A stretch of DNA of 64,000 nucleotides from an uncultured Anaerococcus sp. (GCA_943914475.1 CALUCE010000010.1:8174-72173); one strand, 5' to 3'. Counted from the first letter of the stretch, positions 8,988 through 17,837 are shown. Notes: generated by a model not told the origin, from the letters alone. Made by a program: numbers and translations.

Positions 8988-8993
8988 CAATAT

Positions 8994-9022
8994 TTGATTT
9001 GAAAGGTAAAAAGTAGTACAAT
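8994..9022 (+). promoter_or_regulatory. Promoter of the Xer-type recombinase gene
   Basis: TTGATT (8994-8999), a 17-base spacer and TACAAT (9017-9022). Transcription would start near 9029, about 22 bases before the ATG. Confidence 0.65.
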
Positions 9023-9040
9023 TATCTTAGAAAGATAATT
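9020..9040. promoter_or_regulatory. Perfect inverted repeat over the -10 and start of the xer promoter
   Basis: Arms AATTATCTT (9020-9028) and AAGATAATT (9032-9040) with the 3-base spacer AGA. It overlaps the -10 box and expected transcription start, and touches the TGGAGG ribosome site at 9041. It looks like an operator, less likely an RNA hairpin. Confidence 0.5.
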
Positions 9041-9050
9041 TGGAGGCTTT

Positions 9051-10046
9051 ATGGAAGAATTTATTAAACCTGTAATCTTAAATGATTACTTAAATTATTT
9101 AAAAACTATAAAAGGTCTGTCGCCCAACACTATTAAAGAATATGACTATGATCTTACTCTTTTTATTAAATATCAAATAATAAGAAAAATATATTTTGAT
9201 GATATAGAAAAGTTTAATACTTCTTTTATACCTGAAAAGATCAATGAAATATTTAACGTTAAGTTTATTTCTTCTATCAATATCCAAGATATGTATGCTT
9301 ACTTGAGTTTTTTAGATAATGAAAGAAGCGATTCTGCTTCAACCAGATCTAGGAAAATTTCTGCTCTCAAATCATTTTATAAGTACTTGCATAATGAAAT
9401 TGAATTGATTGATAATAATATAACAGATAAATTATCAAACCCTAAAATTCAAAAAAGACAACCAGTTTACTTAACTTTAAACGAAACTAAAAAGCTAATT
9501 GATATAATAGCTATGGAAAAGAATGATTTTCTTAGAGATAGAGATCTAGCCATAATATTTACATTTTTGACTACAGGAATGAGATTGTCTGAACTTGTTA
9601 GTATCAACGTCTCCTCTATCAAAGATGATCACTTCAATATCATTGGAAAAGGAAGTAAAGAAAGAACAATATATCTTACTGACAATTGCCTGAGAGTTAT
9701 TAAAAATTATATAAAGACTAGAAATGATTATTTGGGAGATCAAAAGGATAAAATAGATGCGCTTTTTGTATCTACAAGAAAAAAACGTATCAGTAACAGG
9801 GCTGTTCAATCCACTATTGATAAGTACCTAAAAAAAGCTGGTCTAGATACAGAAATTTACTCAACTCACAAGTTAAGGCACACAGCAGCAACCTTAATGT
9901 ATAAGTATGGGAATGTAGATATAAGGGCCTTAAAAGATATTTTAGGCCACGAAGATATATCTACAACCCAGATATACACTCACCTAGATGATGAGGATTT
10001 GAAAAATGCTATCAATAAAAACCCCCTTGCAGACCTAGATATATGA
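9051..10046 (+). CDS. Tyrosine recombinase, XerC/XerD family
   Basis: Site-specific DNA recombinase, probably for chromosome dimer resolution. The N-terminal SAM-like core-binding domain (about 1-120) carries an insertion that makes the protein 331 residues, against about 300 for XerC/D. The catalytic set is complete: Arg178 in GMRLSEL, Lys203, His273 and Arg276 in HKLRH, His300 and nucleophile Tyr309. No phage or transposon genes are nearby, favouring a housekeeping Xer. The gene is monocistronic and its 3' end overlaps the convergent ynbB gene by 12 bases. Whether a second Xer exists elsewhere cannot be seen. Confidence 0.88.
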   Translation: MEEFIKPVILNDYLNYLKTIKGLSPNTIKEYDYDLTLFIKYQIIRKIYFDDIEKFNTSFIPEKINEIFNVKFISSINIQDMYAYLSFLDNERSDSASTRSRKISALKSFYKYLHNEIELIDNNITDKLSNPKIQKRQPVYLTLNETKKLIDIIAMEKNDFLRDRDLAIIFTFLTTGMRLSELVSINVSSIKDDHFNIIGKGSKERTIYLTDNCLRVIKNYIKTRNDYLGDQKDKIDALFVSTRKKRISNRAVQSTIDKYLKKAGLDTEIYSTHKLRHTAATLMYKYGNVDIRALKDILGHEDISTTQIYTHLDDEDLKNAINKNPLADLDI

Positions 10047-11309
10047 TTCTTTTTCGAATTGTGACAAAACATTCATAAGGGCAAGTTTGCCGTGGAAATA
10101 GTTTAAGCCACCTTGTAAATATACTGTATATGGATCTCTTAGAGGTCCGTCTGCAGACAATTCTGAAGTAGCTCCCTCAACAAATCCTCCTGATGACATA
10201 ATCACTTTATCTTCATAACCAGGCATATCATCAGCTATAGGTGTAAGATTAGAGTCAACACTACAAGCTTCTTGTATAGATTTGCAGAAGAGTTCAAGCT
10301 TTTCTGCTGAATTTATCTCTACCGCTTGGACAACGTCGCTTCTTGGATCATCAAGACTTGGGATGATTTTATATCCTAAATCTTTAAAGGTTTTGGCAAA
10401 AATTAGTCCTACCTTTATTGATTCTATCGTTGTGTGAGGCGAGAAATATAGACCTTGGAGTACACTTCTATTGGTACCAAAGCTTAGTCCCTCATCTTTA
10501 CCAATACCTGGTGCCGTTAGGGTGTTAGCACAGTATTCGACTAAATCTTTTTTGCCGCATATATAGCCCCCTGTTATTGCAATTCCTCCACCTAAGTTCT
10601 TGATTAAAGATCCTGCAACAATATCTGCACCTATCTCTATAGGTTCCCTAGTTTCTGTAAACTCTCCATAGCAATTATCAACAAAAATAATTATATCTTC
10701 GTTTATTTCTCTTACTTTTTTTATAGCTTTCTCTATTTCTTCTATGGTGAATGCTCTTCTTTGTGAATAACCTGTTGACCTTTGGATCATAACTAGCTTG
10801 GTATCAGTATTGATAAGGTTCGAAAAATTATCGTAGTCAAACATCTTATCTTTAAGGTCAATTTTCTTATACTTTATTCCTTTTTCTATAAGATTTCCTT
10901 TTTTGCTTCCCTTAATTCCCAAGACTTGTTGCAAGGTATCGTAAGGATCACCATTTATAGATACAACCTCATCGCCATGATTTAATAAGGCGTACAAAAC
11001 AAGGGAGATTGCATGAGTACCAGATACTATATTTGGTCTAACTAGGGCATCTTCTGACTTAAATATAGACGAAAAAATGCTTTCAACCGTATCTCTACCA
11101 ACATCTCCATAGCCATATCCAGTAGCTTGGTTAAAATCCATAGTAGAAAGTCTGTTTTCATTAAAGGCTTTCAAGACCTTGAATTGGTTGAATTCGCTTA
11201 TCTTTGCAAGTTTTTCAAAATTTTCTCTTAGATCTTCTTCATTCTTATTTACTAGGTCCAAAAATTTTGGGTTTATATTATAATAATCTAAAAATTCCTT
11301 ATATATCAT
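10035..11309 (-). CDS. ynbB: YnbB family PLP-dependent protein (methionine gamma-lyase/aluminium resistance family)
   Basis: Fold type I PLP enzyme of the family annotated as methionine gamma-lyase family or aluminium resistance protein; its true reaction is not established. SLIKNLGGGIAITGGY contains the likely PLP lysine, and SGTHAISLVLYALL is the cofactor loop. I place the start at the ATG at 11309, which has AAGGA just upstream, giving 424 residues; an in-frame TTG at 11330 would lengthen the overlap with miaA. The mutS-mutL-miaA-ynbB order resembles the hfq/miaA/ynbB neighbourhood of Bacillus. The gene is last of its unit, with no obvious terminator. Confidence 0.88.
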   Translation of the reverse strand: MIYKEFLDYYNINPKFLDLVNKNEEDLRENFEKLAKISEFNQFKVLKAFNENRLSTMDFNQATGYGYGDVGRDTVESIFSSIFKSEDALVRPNIVSGTHAISLVLYALLNHGDEVVSINGDPYDTLQQVLGIKGSKKGNLIEKGIKYKKIDLKDKMFDYDNFSNLINTDTKLVMIQRSTGYSQRRAFTIEEIEKAIKKVREINEDIIIFVDNCYGEFTETREPIEIGADIVAGSLIKNLGGGIAITGGYICGKKDLVEYCANTLTAPGIGKDEGLSFGTNRSVLQGLYFSPHTTIESIKVGLIFAKTFKDLGYKIIPSLDDPRSDVVQAVEINSAEKLELFCKSIQEACSVDSNLTPIADDMPGYEDKVIMSSGGFVEGATSELSADGPLRDPYTVYLQGGLNYFHGKLALMNVLSQFEKESYI

Positions 11310-12252
11310 ATTTTCCTTGTATTTCTCCAACTATTTTCTTTACTATTTCTTCTTTATTTGTATTATCTCTAGCTATATAAGAAGTAAAACTATAGTATAG
11401 ATATCTTCTCATCCATGTTACTTGTCTTTTTGCGTATCTTCTTGTATTTCTTTGGATAAGTTTAATGGTTTCATCTGTAGTCAAAGTATCCTCATAAATG
11501 TTAAAAAGTTCCTTATAGCCTATCGCTTTCATGGATTGATTTTCCTTACTTAGCTTATAGTTATCTATCAAACTTATGAATTCATCATATAGACCTTCTT
11601 CAAACATTTTTATAACTCTTTGATTAATTTTATCATAGAGAATAGACCTATCTTCATAGTTTATGAAAAAAAGTAAGGGGTCTATATTAGGATTTTCTTT
11701 GTTTCTACCTTTTTTAACATCAGATGGTGCCTTGCCTGTAAGCTCATAAATTTCTAAGGCCCTAATAATCCTGTTTGTTTCATTATAGTGGTATTTTTCT
11801 GCGGATTTCTTATCTATATCTTCAAGAAGAGAATGAAGGTACTTATCACCTTTTTCATCCCTGATAGTTTGATATTTTTTTCTAATATCTTCGTTTTTAG
11901 GAGCTGATCCATAGTTCATTTCAAACAAAATAGAATCGATGTAAAATCCAGTACCACCTGTGAGGATTGGAATATGTCCACGTTTGTTTATATCCTTAAT
12001 AAGTTTTCTTGCTTTTTTAGAAAAACCTTGGACAGAGTATTCATCTTTTGGGTTTACAAAATCTATTAAGTGGTGGGCTATACCAGCCATTTCTTCTTCT
12101 GTAATTTTATTTGTCCCAATATTCATATCTTTATAAATTTGTTGGGAGTCACAAGAAATGATTTCTGATCTAAAATTTTTTGCAACTTCCACAGCTATGG
12201 AACTTTTACCACTAGCTGTAGGACCTGTAATAACTATTAACTTATCTGTCAA
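11299..12252 (-). CDS. miaA: tRNA dimethylallyltransferase
   Basis: Adds a dimethylallyl group to A37 of tRNAs reading UNN codons. The N-terminal P-loop GPTASGKSS, the CDSQQIYKDMNIGTNK segment and the LTGGTGFYIDSIL motif are diagnostic. I favour the TTG start at 12252, with GGAG 7 bases upstream and the usual short lead-in to the P-loop (317 residues). A GTG at 12270 would overlap mutL more and has a badly spaced ribosome site. It overlaps mutL upstream and ynbB downstream by about 11 bases each. Confidence 0.96.
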   Translation of the reverse strand: MTDKLIVITGPTASGKSSIAVEVAKNFRSEIISCDSQQIYKDMNIGTNKITEEEMAGIAHHLIDFVNPKDEYSVQGFSKKARKLIKDINKRGHIPILTGGTGFYIDSILFEMNYGSAPKNEDIRKKYQTIRDEKGDKYLHSLLEDIDKKSAEKYHYNETNRIIRALEIYELTGKAPSDVKKGRNKENPNIDPLLFFINYEDRSILYDKINQRVIKMFEEGLYDEFISLIDNYKLSKENQSMKAIGYKELFNIYEDTLTTDETIKLIQRNTRRYAKRQVTWMRRYLYYSFTSYIARDNTNKEEIVKKIVGEIQGKYDI

Positions 12253-14113
12253 AATATTTCTCCAACTCACTTTCCTTAACTTCTATTATGGTACTTTGCC
12301 CTTGGTAGTTTTTATATGGATTGTCTAAAGTTTTCAAGTTTTTAATAAGGAAGTCTGCTTCTTCTTTGTTAATTTTATGCCCTTTTCTAAAGGATTTTTT
12401 ACTCATTAGTTTAAAGATTTTTTTATAAAGACTTTCCTTACTTGTTTGGTAATCTATATCTAAAAGTTGATAAAAGTAATCCATATTTTCTGGTTCTTCA
12501 AAAATAAAGGGTGTAGATCTAATAATTATTTTTTTCTCTCCAAATTTTTCTATATTAAAACCTAAGTCCTTAAATATATTCTCCTTCTTTATAAAAGAGT
12601 TGTAAGAGTTTGAGTCTAGAGTAAGTATTATAGGCTCTAGTAATCCTTGGGATGAAACAGACTTACTTTCAAACTCTTTGATAAATTCGGCAAAATTAAT
12701 CGCTTCATCAGCTCTTCTATGATCTAGAATAAGCAATTTATCTTTTGCCTGATAGATAGAATATCTGTTAAAGATAGATGTCTTATATATAAGATCATCA
12801 AAAAACTCATTAGCAAAGGAATCTGATTTTACCTCTTCAGTATCATCTGGCTTATCATTATTTATAAAGTTTAACTCTTCTCTAACATCACTTACTTGAT
12901 CTTCGTCGTTTTCAAAGTTCTCAAAAAAGTTTTTCTCTTCAAGCTTTGGCTCATAATCTTCATCTACTTTGCTCTTTTTATCAAAAGCATCTTCAAAATT
13001 GTAAGTAGAAGCCTCTTCAGCTACTAACTTATTATAGGAGTTTAAAACTTTCTTATAATCATCTTGATAATCATCATAGAAGTTTATTATATCATCTTTC
13101 TTTTCTTCACTTTTTAGGCTCTTGATAGCAGTATTTTCATATAAAATTTTTGAAATATTTATGGACAAGAGATCTAGTAAAGATTCCTCATAAACAAATT
13201 TTATTTCCTTTTTATTTGGATGGATATTTACATCTATATTTCTACTTGCAGTTTCTATAAATATGAAAAACGCTGGAAATCTTCCTGATGGTATTAGGCT
13301 TTTGTATTCCCCTTCTATAGACTTCGTTACATTTTCATTATAAACATACCTATTATTAACAAAAAGATATTGTAAAGACCTATTACCCCTATAGTAGGAA
13401 GAATTTGAAATGAAACCTTTAATTGTATAAAGATCATTTTCAATGGATACAGGTATTAGATTTTCTTTTAGGTTATCATCTAAGAGTTTAAATATGATGT
13501 TTTCCATACCTTCTCCATTGGTATGAAAATCCACCCTATTATCCCTTATATATTTTATAGAAAGATCAGGATTAGATATGGCCAAGGCATACATAAGTCT
13601 ATTAATTTTATTCGCCTCTGCCATATCTGATTTTAAAAACTTTCTTCTAACGGGTTGGTTCTTAAATAAATCAAAAACTTCTATAGTTGTACCAGTATTA
13701 GTGGCTATACTTGTTTTAGTAGCAAGTGATGAGTTTTTGTAGGTTAATTTTTTACCTATATCTTGTTCTTCAGTCTTTGAAATTATTGTAAGGTCAGAGC
13801 AAGTTATTATAGAACTAAGTGCTTCTCCTCTAAAACCTAATGTGAATAGTTTATAAAGATCTGAAAAATCTTTTATCTTGCTTGTTGCATGTCTTTTAAA
13901 GGCAAGCTCAATTTCATCTTCTCCAATTCCTACACCATCATCTGTAACTCTTATATAAGTTTTTCCTCCATTTTTAATTTCTACACTTATATTTTTGCTA
14001 CCAGCATCTATAGAATTTTCTATAAGCTCTTTAACTATAGAAAATGGAGATTCTATTACTTCGCCTGCTGCTATTTGTTCAATTGTTTTTTTATCTAATT
14101 GGATAATAGCCAT
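12242..14113 (-). CDS. mutL: DNA mismatch repair protein MutL with degenerate endonuclease site
   Basis: Mismatch repair coordinator, 623 residues. The N-terminal GHKL ATPase is intact (ELIENSIDAGS, DDGVGIGEDEIELA, GFRGEALSSI). A long acidic linker follows, then a C-terminal domain that aligns to the end of Bacillus MutL. There the endonuclease motif DQHAxxE reads DHRRADE (464-470), the conserved Cys of SCK is Lys572, and CPHGRP reads NYQGQS (602-607). Four of the five usual metal ligands are therefore gone, while the clamp-binding-like QGLLEP (489-494) remains. ATPase and clamp functions are expected; nicking is not. The start overlaps the mutS stop (TAATG). Confidence 0.96.
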   Translation of the reverse strand: MAIIQLDKKTIEQIAAGEVIESPFSIVKELIENSIDAGSKNISVEIKNGGKTYIRVTDDGVGIGEDEIELAFKRHATSKIKDFSDLYKLFTLGFRGEALSSIITCSDLTIISKTEEQDIGKKLTYKNSSLATKTSIATNTGTTIEVFDLFKNQPVRRKFLKSDMAEANKINRLMYALAISNPDLSIKYIRDNRVDFHTNGEGMENIIFKLLDDNLKENLIPVSIENDLYTIKGFISNSSYYRGNRSLQYLFVNNRYVYNENVTKSIEGEYKSLIPSGRFPAFFIFIETASRNIDVNIHPNKKEIKFVYEESLLDLLSINISKILYENTAIKSLKSEEKKDDIINFYDDYQDDYKKVLNSYNKLVAEEASTYNFEDAFDKKSKVDEDYEPKLEEKNFFENFENDEDQVSDVREELNFINNDKPDDTEEVKSDSFANEFFDDLIYKTSIFNRYSIYQAKDKLLILDHRRADEAINFAEFIKEFESKSVSSQGLLEPIILTLDSNSYNSFIKKENIFKDLGFNIEKFGEKKIIIRSTPFIFEEPENMDYFYQLLDIDYQTSKESLYKKIFKLMSKKSFRKGHKINKEEADFLIKNLKTLDNPYKNYQGQSTIIEVKESELEKYFDR

Positions 14114-16722
14114 TATAATTCACCTATTTTTTCTATTAATTCATGTAAGGCATTCATTGATTCTATTGGGGTCATTGTATTTATATCGATAGAGCTAGCA
14201 TAAGATTTAAGACTTTCATATTTATTTTCTACTATGTCACTTATTGTTTCAACTACATTTTGAGACTTATTTTTATCAAATAATTCTTCCTTATCAATTT
14301 TATTCATAAAAATTTTAGCATTTTCTATCAATTGATTAGGAAGTCCTGACATCTTTGCAACCTCTATACCATAGGACCTATCAGATTTGCCAGGTTTAAT
14401 TTTCCTTAGAAAGATTAATTCATTGTTTTCTTCAAGAATATCAATTTTAAGGTTTTTTACATTGTCTAATTCATTTTCAAGTATGGTTAGTTCATGAAAA
14501 TGGGTAGCAAAAACTGTCTTAACCTTCTTATGTTTACTCAAATACTCAACCAGGCTCATAGCTATACTTAAACCATCATCACTACCGGTCCCCCTACCTA
14601 CTTCATCTAAAATGATAAATGAATCTTCAGTAGAATTTTTTAAAATATTTGATACCTCATTCATTTCTAGCATAAAGGTAGACTCACCCTTGGAGATATT
14701 ATCACTTGCTCCAATTCTTGTGAAAACTTTATCGCATATAGATATTTGAGCCTTACTTGCTGGTACAAAAGATCCTATTTGAGCAAGTATTATAATTATG
14801 GCCATTTGTCTCATATAAGTGGATTTTCCCGCCATATTTGGTCCGGTTATTATCTGAATTAGGTTGTCATCTTCTCCAATATTTGTGTCATTTGAAATAA
14901 ACTCATTTTCTTTTAAGTTCTTTTCTATAACAGGATGCCTTCCATCTTTGATTAGAATTTTGTTGTCAGTCCTTATTTCAGGTCTACAATAATTATTTGC
15001 TCTTGCTACTTTAGCAAGTGAGTTAAAGGCATCAAGACTAGCTATCATTATTGCTAATAGCTGTAAGTCTTGGGTATGGTTTAAAATTTCTTCTCTTATT
15101 TCTTGGAAAAGTTCGTATTCAAGGGTGTTTATTTTATCAGACCCACCTAGAATAAGTTCACTTAACTCTTCAAGTTTTTCGCTAGTATATCTTTCCTGAT
15201 TTTTTAATGTTTGTTTTCTAACGTAAGAGTCAGGAACCTTATCAACATTTATCTTTGTTACCTCTATAGAATATCCATTGTTTTTGTTAAAGACAATCTT
15301 TAAATTTTTTATACCAGTCTTCTCTCTTTGCAATTCTTCATATTCTATAAGTTCTGCTTCAGCTTTTTTAGACTTCTCTTTTAAGATATCTAATTTTTCA
15401 TTATAAGCTTTCTTTATGATGTTTCCTTCTGAGATGGTTATTGGTGGATCATCTATTATTGATCTTTCTAATAACTCATATAAGGCTGAAACATCTGGTA
15501 GATTTTTTGAAAAATCTTCGTAATTTTTAGCTCCAAGTTTAGCCAAATATTCCTTGAGTTCAGGTATATTTCTTATAGAGTTTTTTAAAGATATAAGATC
15601 TCTTGCATTAGCTCTACCATAGGATATTTTGCCAACTATTCTTTCTAAATCATATATATCTTCTAGAAAGTTTGTTATATCTGCACTTACATTAGGATTT
15701 GAAAATAAAAAATCTACATAATCGAGTCTTTTATTAATCAACTCTATGTTTATTAAAGGTCTTTCAAGCCATTCGCTTAGAAGTCTTGACCCCATTACTG
15801 TATCTGCCTTATCAAGGATTGAAATAACTGTATTATCCTTAGAATTAGAATTTAGATTCCTATGAAGCTCTAAATTTTTCCTAGTGTTCATTTCAAGCTC
15901 CATGTAATGGTCTATCTCTAAAATTTCAAGCTGATTAATATGGACAAGATTTTCCTTATGGTAGGAATATATATAGTCTAGTAAGTTTGATAGACTTATC
16001 AAAGAAAGCCTAAGTTTTTTAACCTTTTTATAATTATTTTTGCCTAGATGATTTAAGACATTTTCTTCCTTTTCTTTATAATCATCAGTATCTTCTATAT
16101 AGGTCACGTATATATCTTGGTTTAAATCAAGATAAGACTTAAGTTTTTCATCCTTATAATTTGTATTTATGATGATTTCTGAAGGATTTATTTTTTCTAT
16201 TTGATCTATTATTTGCTTGGAGATAGATTCTCTTGATCCTTTTATTTCAAAGGTTACAAGCTTTCCTGTAGTTATATCACAATATGATCCTGATATACCA
16301 TATTTATTTTTATAAACGGATAATAAGTAGTTATTTTCTTTCTTATCCAAGGAATCCATGTCTGTAATGGTTCCAGGAGTAATTACCCTAGTTATGGCTC
16401 TTTTAACGAGTCCCTTGGCAAATTTTGGGTCTTCTACTTGGTCACACAGGGCTACCTTGTAGCCTTTTTTTACAAGTTTGTTTACATAAACATCTATAAC
16501 ATGATGAGGGACTCCACACATAGGAGCTCTTTTATCATGACCACAATCCTTGCCAGTTAAGGTTAATTGTATAGTTTTACTTGTAATAATAGCATCTTCA
16601 AAAAAAGTTTCATAAAAGTCTCCTACCCTATAGAGTAGGATAGCATCTTTAAAATTTCTTTTTACATCTATATAATGCTTGAGCATGGGAGTTAGTTTGT
16701 CATATTCAAAATCTTCTAACAT
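14113..16722 (-). CDS. mutS: DNA mismatch repair protein MutS
   Basis: Recognises base mismatches and recruits MutL. The mismatch-reading motif Phe36-x-Glu38 lies in GDFYE. Walker A GPNMAGKST is at about 627-635, followed by DEVGRGTGSDDG and ATHFHEL. The length of 869 is typical of MutS1. The ribosome site AAAGGAGG is strong. It is coupled to mutL by a one-base overlap and separated from the upstream gene by a palindromic terminator. The C-terminal tail could hold the usual clamp and tetramerisation segment. Confidence 0.98.
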   Translation of the reverse strand: MLEDFEYDKLTPMLKHYIDVKRNFKDAILLYRVGDFYETFFEDAIITSKTIQLTLTGKDCGHDKRAPMCGVPHHVIDVYVNKLVKKGYKVALCDQVEDPKFAKGLVKRAITRVITPGTITDMDSLDKKENNYLLSVYKNKYGISGSYCDITTGKLVTFEIKGSRESISKQIIDQIEKINPSEIIINTNYKDEKLKSYLDLNQDIYVTYIEDTDDYKEKEENVLNHLGKNNYKKVKKLRLSLISLSNLLDYIYSYHKENLVHINQLEILEIDHYMELEMNTRKNLELHRNLNSNSKDNTVISILDKADTVMGSRLLSEWLERPLINIELINKRLDYVDFLFSNPNVSADITNFLEDIYDLERIVGKISYGRANARDLISLKNSIRNIPELKEYLAKLGAKNYEDFSKNLPDVSALYELLERSIIDDPPITISEGNIIKKAYNEKLDILKEKSKKAEAELIEYEELQREKTGIKNLKIVFNKNNGYSIEVTKINVDKVPDSYVRKQTLKNQERYTSEKLEELSELILGGSDKINTLEYELFQEIREEILNHTQDLQLLAIMIASLDAFNSLAKVARANNYCRPEIRTDNKILIKDGRHPVIEKNLKENEFISNDTNIGEDDNLIQIITGPNMAGKSTYMRQMAIIIILAQIGSFVPASKAQISICDKVFTRIGASDNISKGESTFMLEMNEVSNILKNSTEDSFIILDEVGRGTGSDDGLSIAMSLVEYLSKHKKVKTVFATHFHELTILENELDNVKNLKIDILEENNELIFLRKIKPGKSDRSYGIEVAKMSGLPNQLIENAKIFMNKIDKEELFDKNKSQNVVETISDIVENKYESLKSYASSIDINTMTPIESMNALHELIEKIGEL

Positions 16723-16759
16723 TTATCCTCCTTTTTGTCGTACTTGTTTTAAAATTAAG

Positions 16760-16785
16760 AATAACTCATGAATTCATGAGTTATT
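16760..16785 (-). terminator. Perfect 26-base palindrome, likely terminator before mutS
   Basis: The sequence equals its own reverse complement over 26 bases, centred on GAATTC. On the minus strand it contains the stop codon of the 179-residue protein and is followed by TTCTTAATTTT. A hairpin with a modest T-tail is the simplest reading. A binding site for a dimeric protein is possible. Confidence 0.6.
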
Positions 16786-17320
16786 TCAAGTTTATTTCTT
16801 TTACATCTACTATCCATTCGGATGAGTCTTTTGACTGGGTGTCTATAATAGCAAAGTATCCATAACTTTTATTGTAGTCATGAACAGGCTTAGAATTTAT
16901 TTTATAGACCAGGTAGACCCTGTCAGGTTCTAAGGCTTTTTCTATAGAAATACTATCTCTACCTGCGTTTTTATTGATTGTTTCAAGTCTAGTATAATTT
17001 GTTGTATCAAGTTTTAAAGAATTGATTATTTTTTCTAGAGATACACCAACTATTGTAGTTTTTTTCTCTTGGTTACTTAAAGGAAGGCTTACACTTGCAC
17101 TTTGTCCCTTTCTCAATTCTTTTAAAGAGATAGAGTCTATTTCGCTTCCATTATCCTTGATAACAACAATTTGTTTGTCATACTTGGCGAGATTCCTATT
17201 TTTAATAAGGCCAACTATAAAAGAAAAAAGGATAATTCCTACAACTACCAAAACAGAAAACAAAATAATATTATATTTTTGTTTCTTCAGAGTTCTTTTT
17301 GCACTTCTTTTTTTAGCCAT
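16781..17320 (-). CDS. Membrane-anchored protein, possible sulfite-oxidase-like fold domain
   Basis: A 179-residue protein with a very basic N-terminus (MAKKRSAKRTLKKQK), one transmembrane helix (about 18-41), then an extracytoplasmic domain of about 130 residues. The spacing of GVSLEKIINSLKL, the SISIEKAL segment and YGYFAIID resembles the small oxidoreductase molybdopterin-binding-like (SUOX-fold) domain found alone in many bacteria. No cofactor Cys is present, so it is probably not a molybdoenzyme. The fold call is inference from pattern only. It overlaps the dut stop by one base, so it is coupled to dUTPase. Confidence 0.7.
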   Translation of the reverse strand: MAKKRSAKRTLKKQKYNIILFSVLVVVGIILFSFIVGLIKNRNLAKYDKQIVVIKDNGSEIDSISLKELRKGQSASVSLPLSNQEKKTTIVGVSLEKIINSLKLDTTNYTRLETINKNAGRDSISIEKALEPDRVYLVYKINSKPVHDYNKSYGYFAIIDTQSKDSSEWIVDVKEINLK

Positions 17321-17763
17321 TACTTACCTGTGGATCCAAATCCACCTTCACCCCTATCGCTTTTTGAAAGATCTTCAACTTTTTTAACTTCCACTTTTTC
17401 ATAAGGTTGTATAATCATTTGGGCAAGTCTATCATTATTTTTTATAACTTGTTCCTCTTTTCCATAATTATAGAAAAATACCTTAATTTCTCCCCTATAA
17501 TCTGAATCAATTACTCCTACTGTATTGGACAACATTAAGTTTCTCTTTACGCCGGTAGATGATCTTGGGTATATGGCACCAAAGTATCCTTCTGGTATCT
17601 CAACTTTAAGTCCGGTGGGTATAGATTTTACTTCATTAGGTTTTATTATTATATCTTCTTTATTTGAACAATATAGGTCCAATCCTGCAGAGTGTTCGGT
17701 TCCATAGGCAGGAATTGTAGAATCAGTTTGTATTTTTAAAACTTTTAATTTCTTATCAGTCAT
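17320..17763 (-). CDS. dut: dUTP diphosphatase
   Basis: Hydrolyses dUTP to dUMP and PPi, keeping uracil out of DNA and feeding dTMP synthesis. The trimeric dUTPase motifs appear in order: AGLDLYC, PRSSTG, NTVGVIDSDYRGEI, and the C-terminal P-loop-like GEGGFGSTGK. The length of 147 is typical. It is divergent from pepT across a 74-base gap, with a GAGGAG ribosome site. Uracil-DNA glycosylase is encoded at 35331-36008. Confidence 0.97.
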   Translation of the reverse strand: MTDKKLKVLKIQTDSTIPAYGTEHSAGLDLYCSNKEDIIIKPNEVKSIPTGLKVEIPEGYFGAIYPRSSTGVKRNLMLSNTVGVIDSDYRGEIKVFFYNYGKEEQVIKNNDRLAQMIIQPYEKVEVKKVEDLSKSDRGEGGFGSTGK

Positions 17764-17810
17764 TGTCTCTCCTCTAAATATACTCTCCTATATTTTATCA
17801 CATATGATAG

Positions 17811-17816
17811 TATAAT
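17811..17816 (+). promoter_or_regulatory. Likely -10 box of pepT
   Basis: A consensus TATAAT lies 22 bases before the pepT ATG in the divergent dut/pepT gap. The matching -35 (CTATAT, 17-base spacing) is poor. A small dyad TATCA-CATA-TGATA lies just upstream. Confidence 0.45.
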
Positions 17817-17837
17817 GATAAATATGAGAGGTGTAAA

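Larger units (their letters stand above)
8507..8993. other. Long gap without a recognised gene, possible small RNA or decayed DNA
   Basis: This is the longest non-coding stretch in the window, in a region where most gaps are under 60 bases. It is very AT-rich. It contains a perfect hairpin CATAA-GGGG-TTATG (8717-8730), nested pairings AGCC/GGC (8679-8692) and TAAGC/GCTTA (8677-8703), and a 31-codon reading frame at 8820. I could not match it to tmRNA, RNase P RNA, SRP RNA or any riboswitch class I know. An unknown small RNA, a recombination site for the adjacent Xer gene, or a decayed gene are all possible. Confidence 0.35.
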
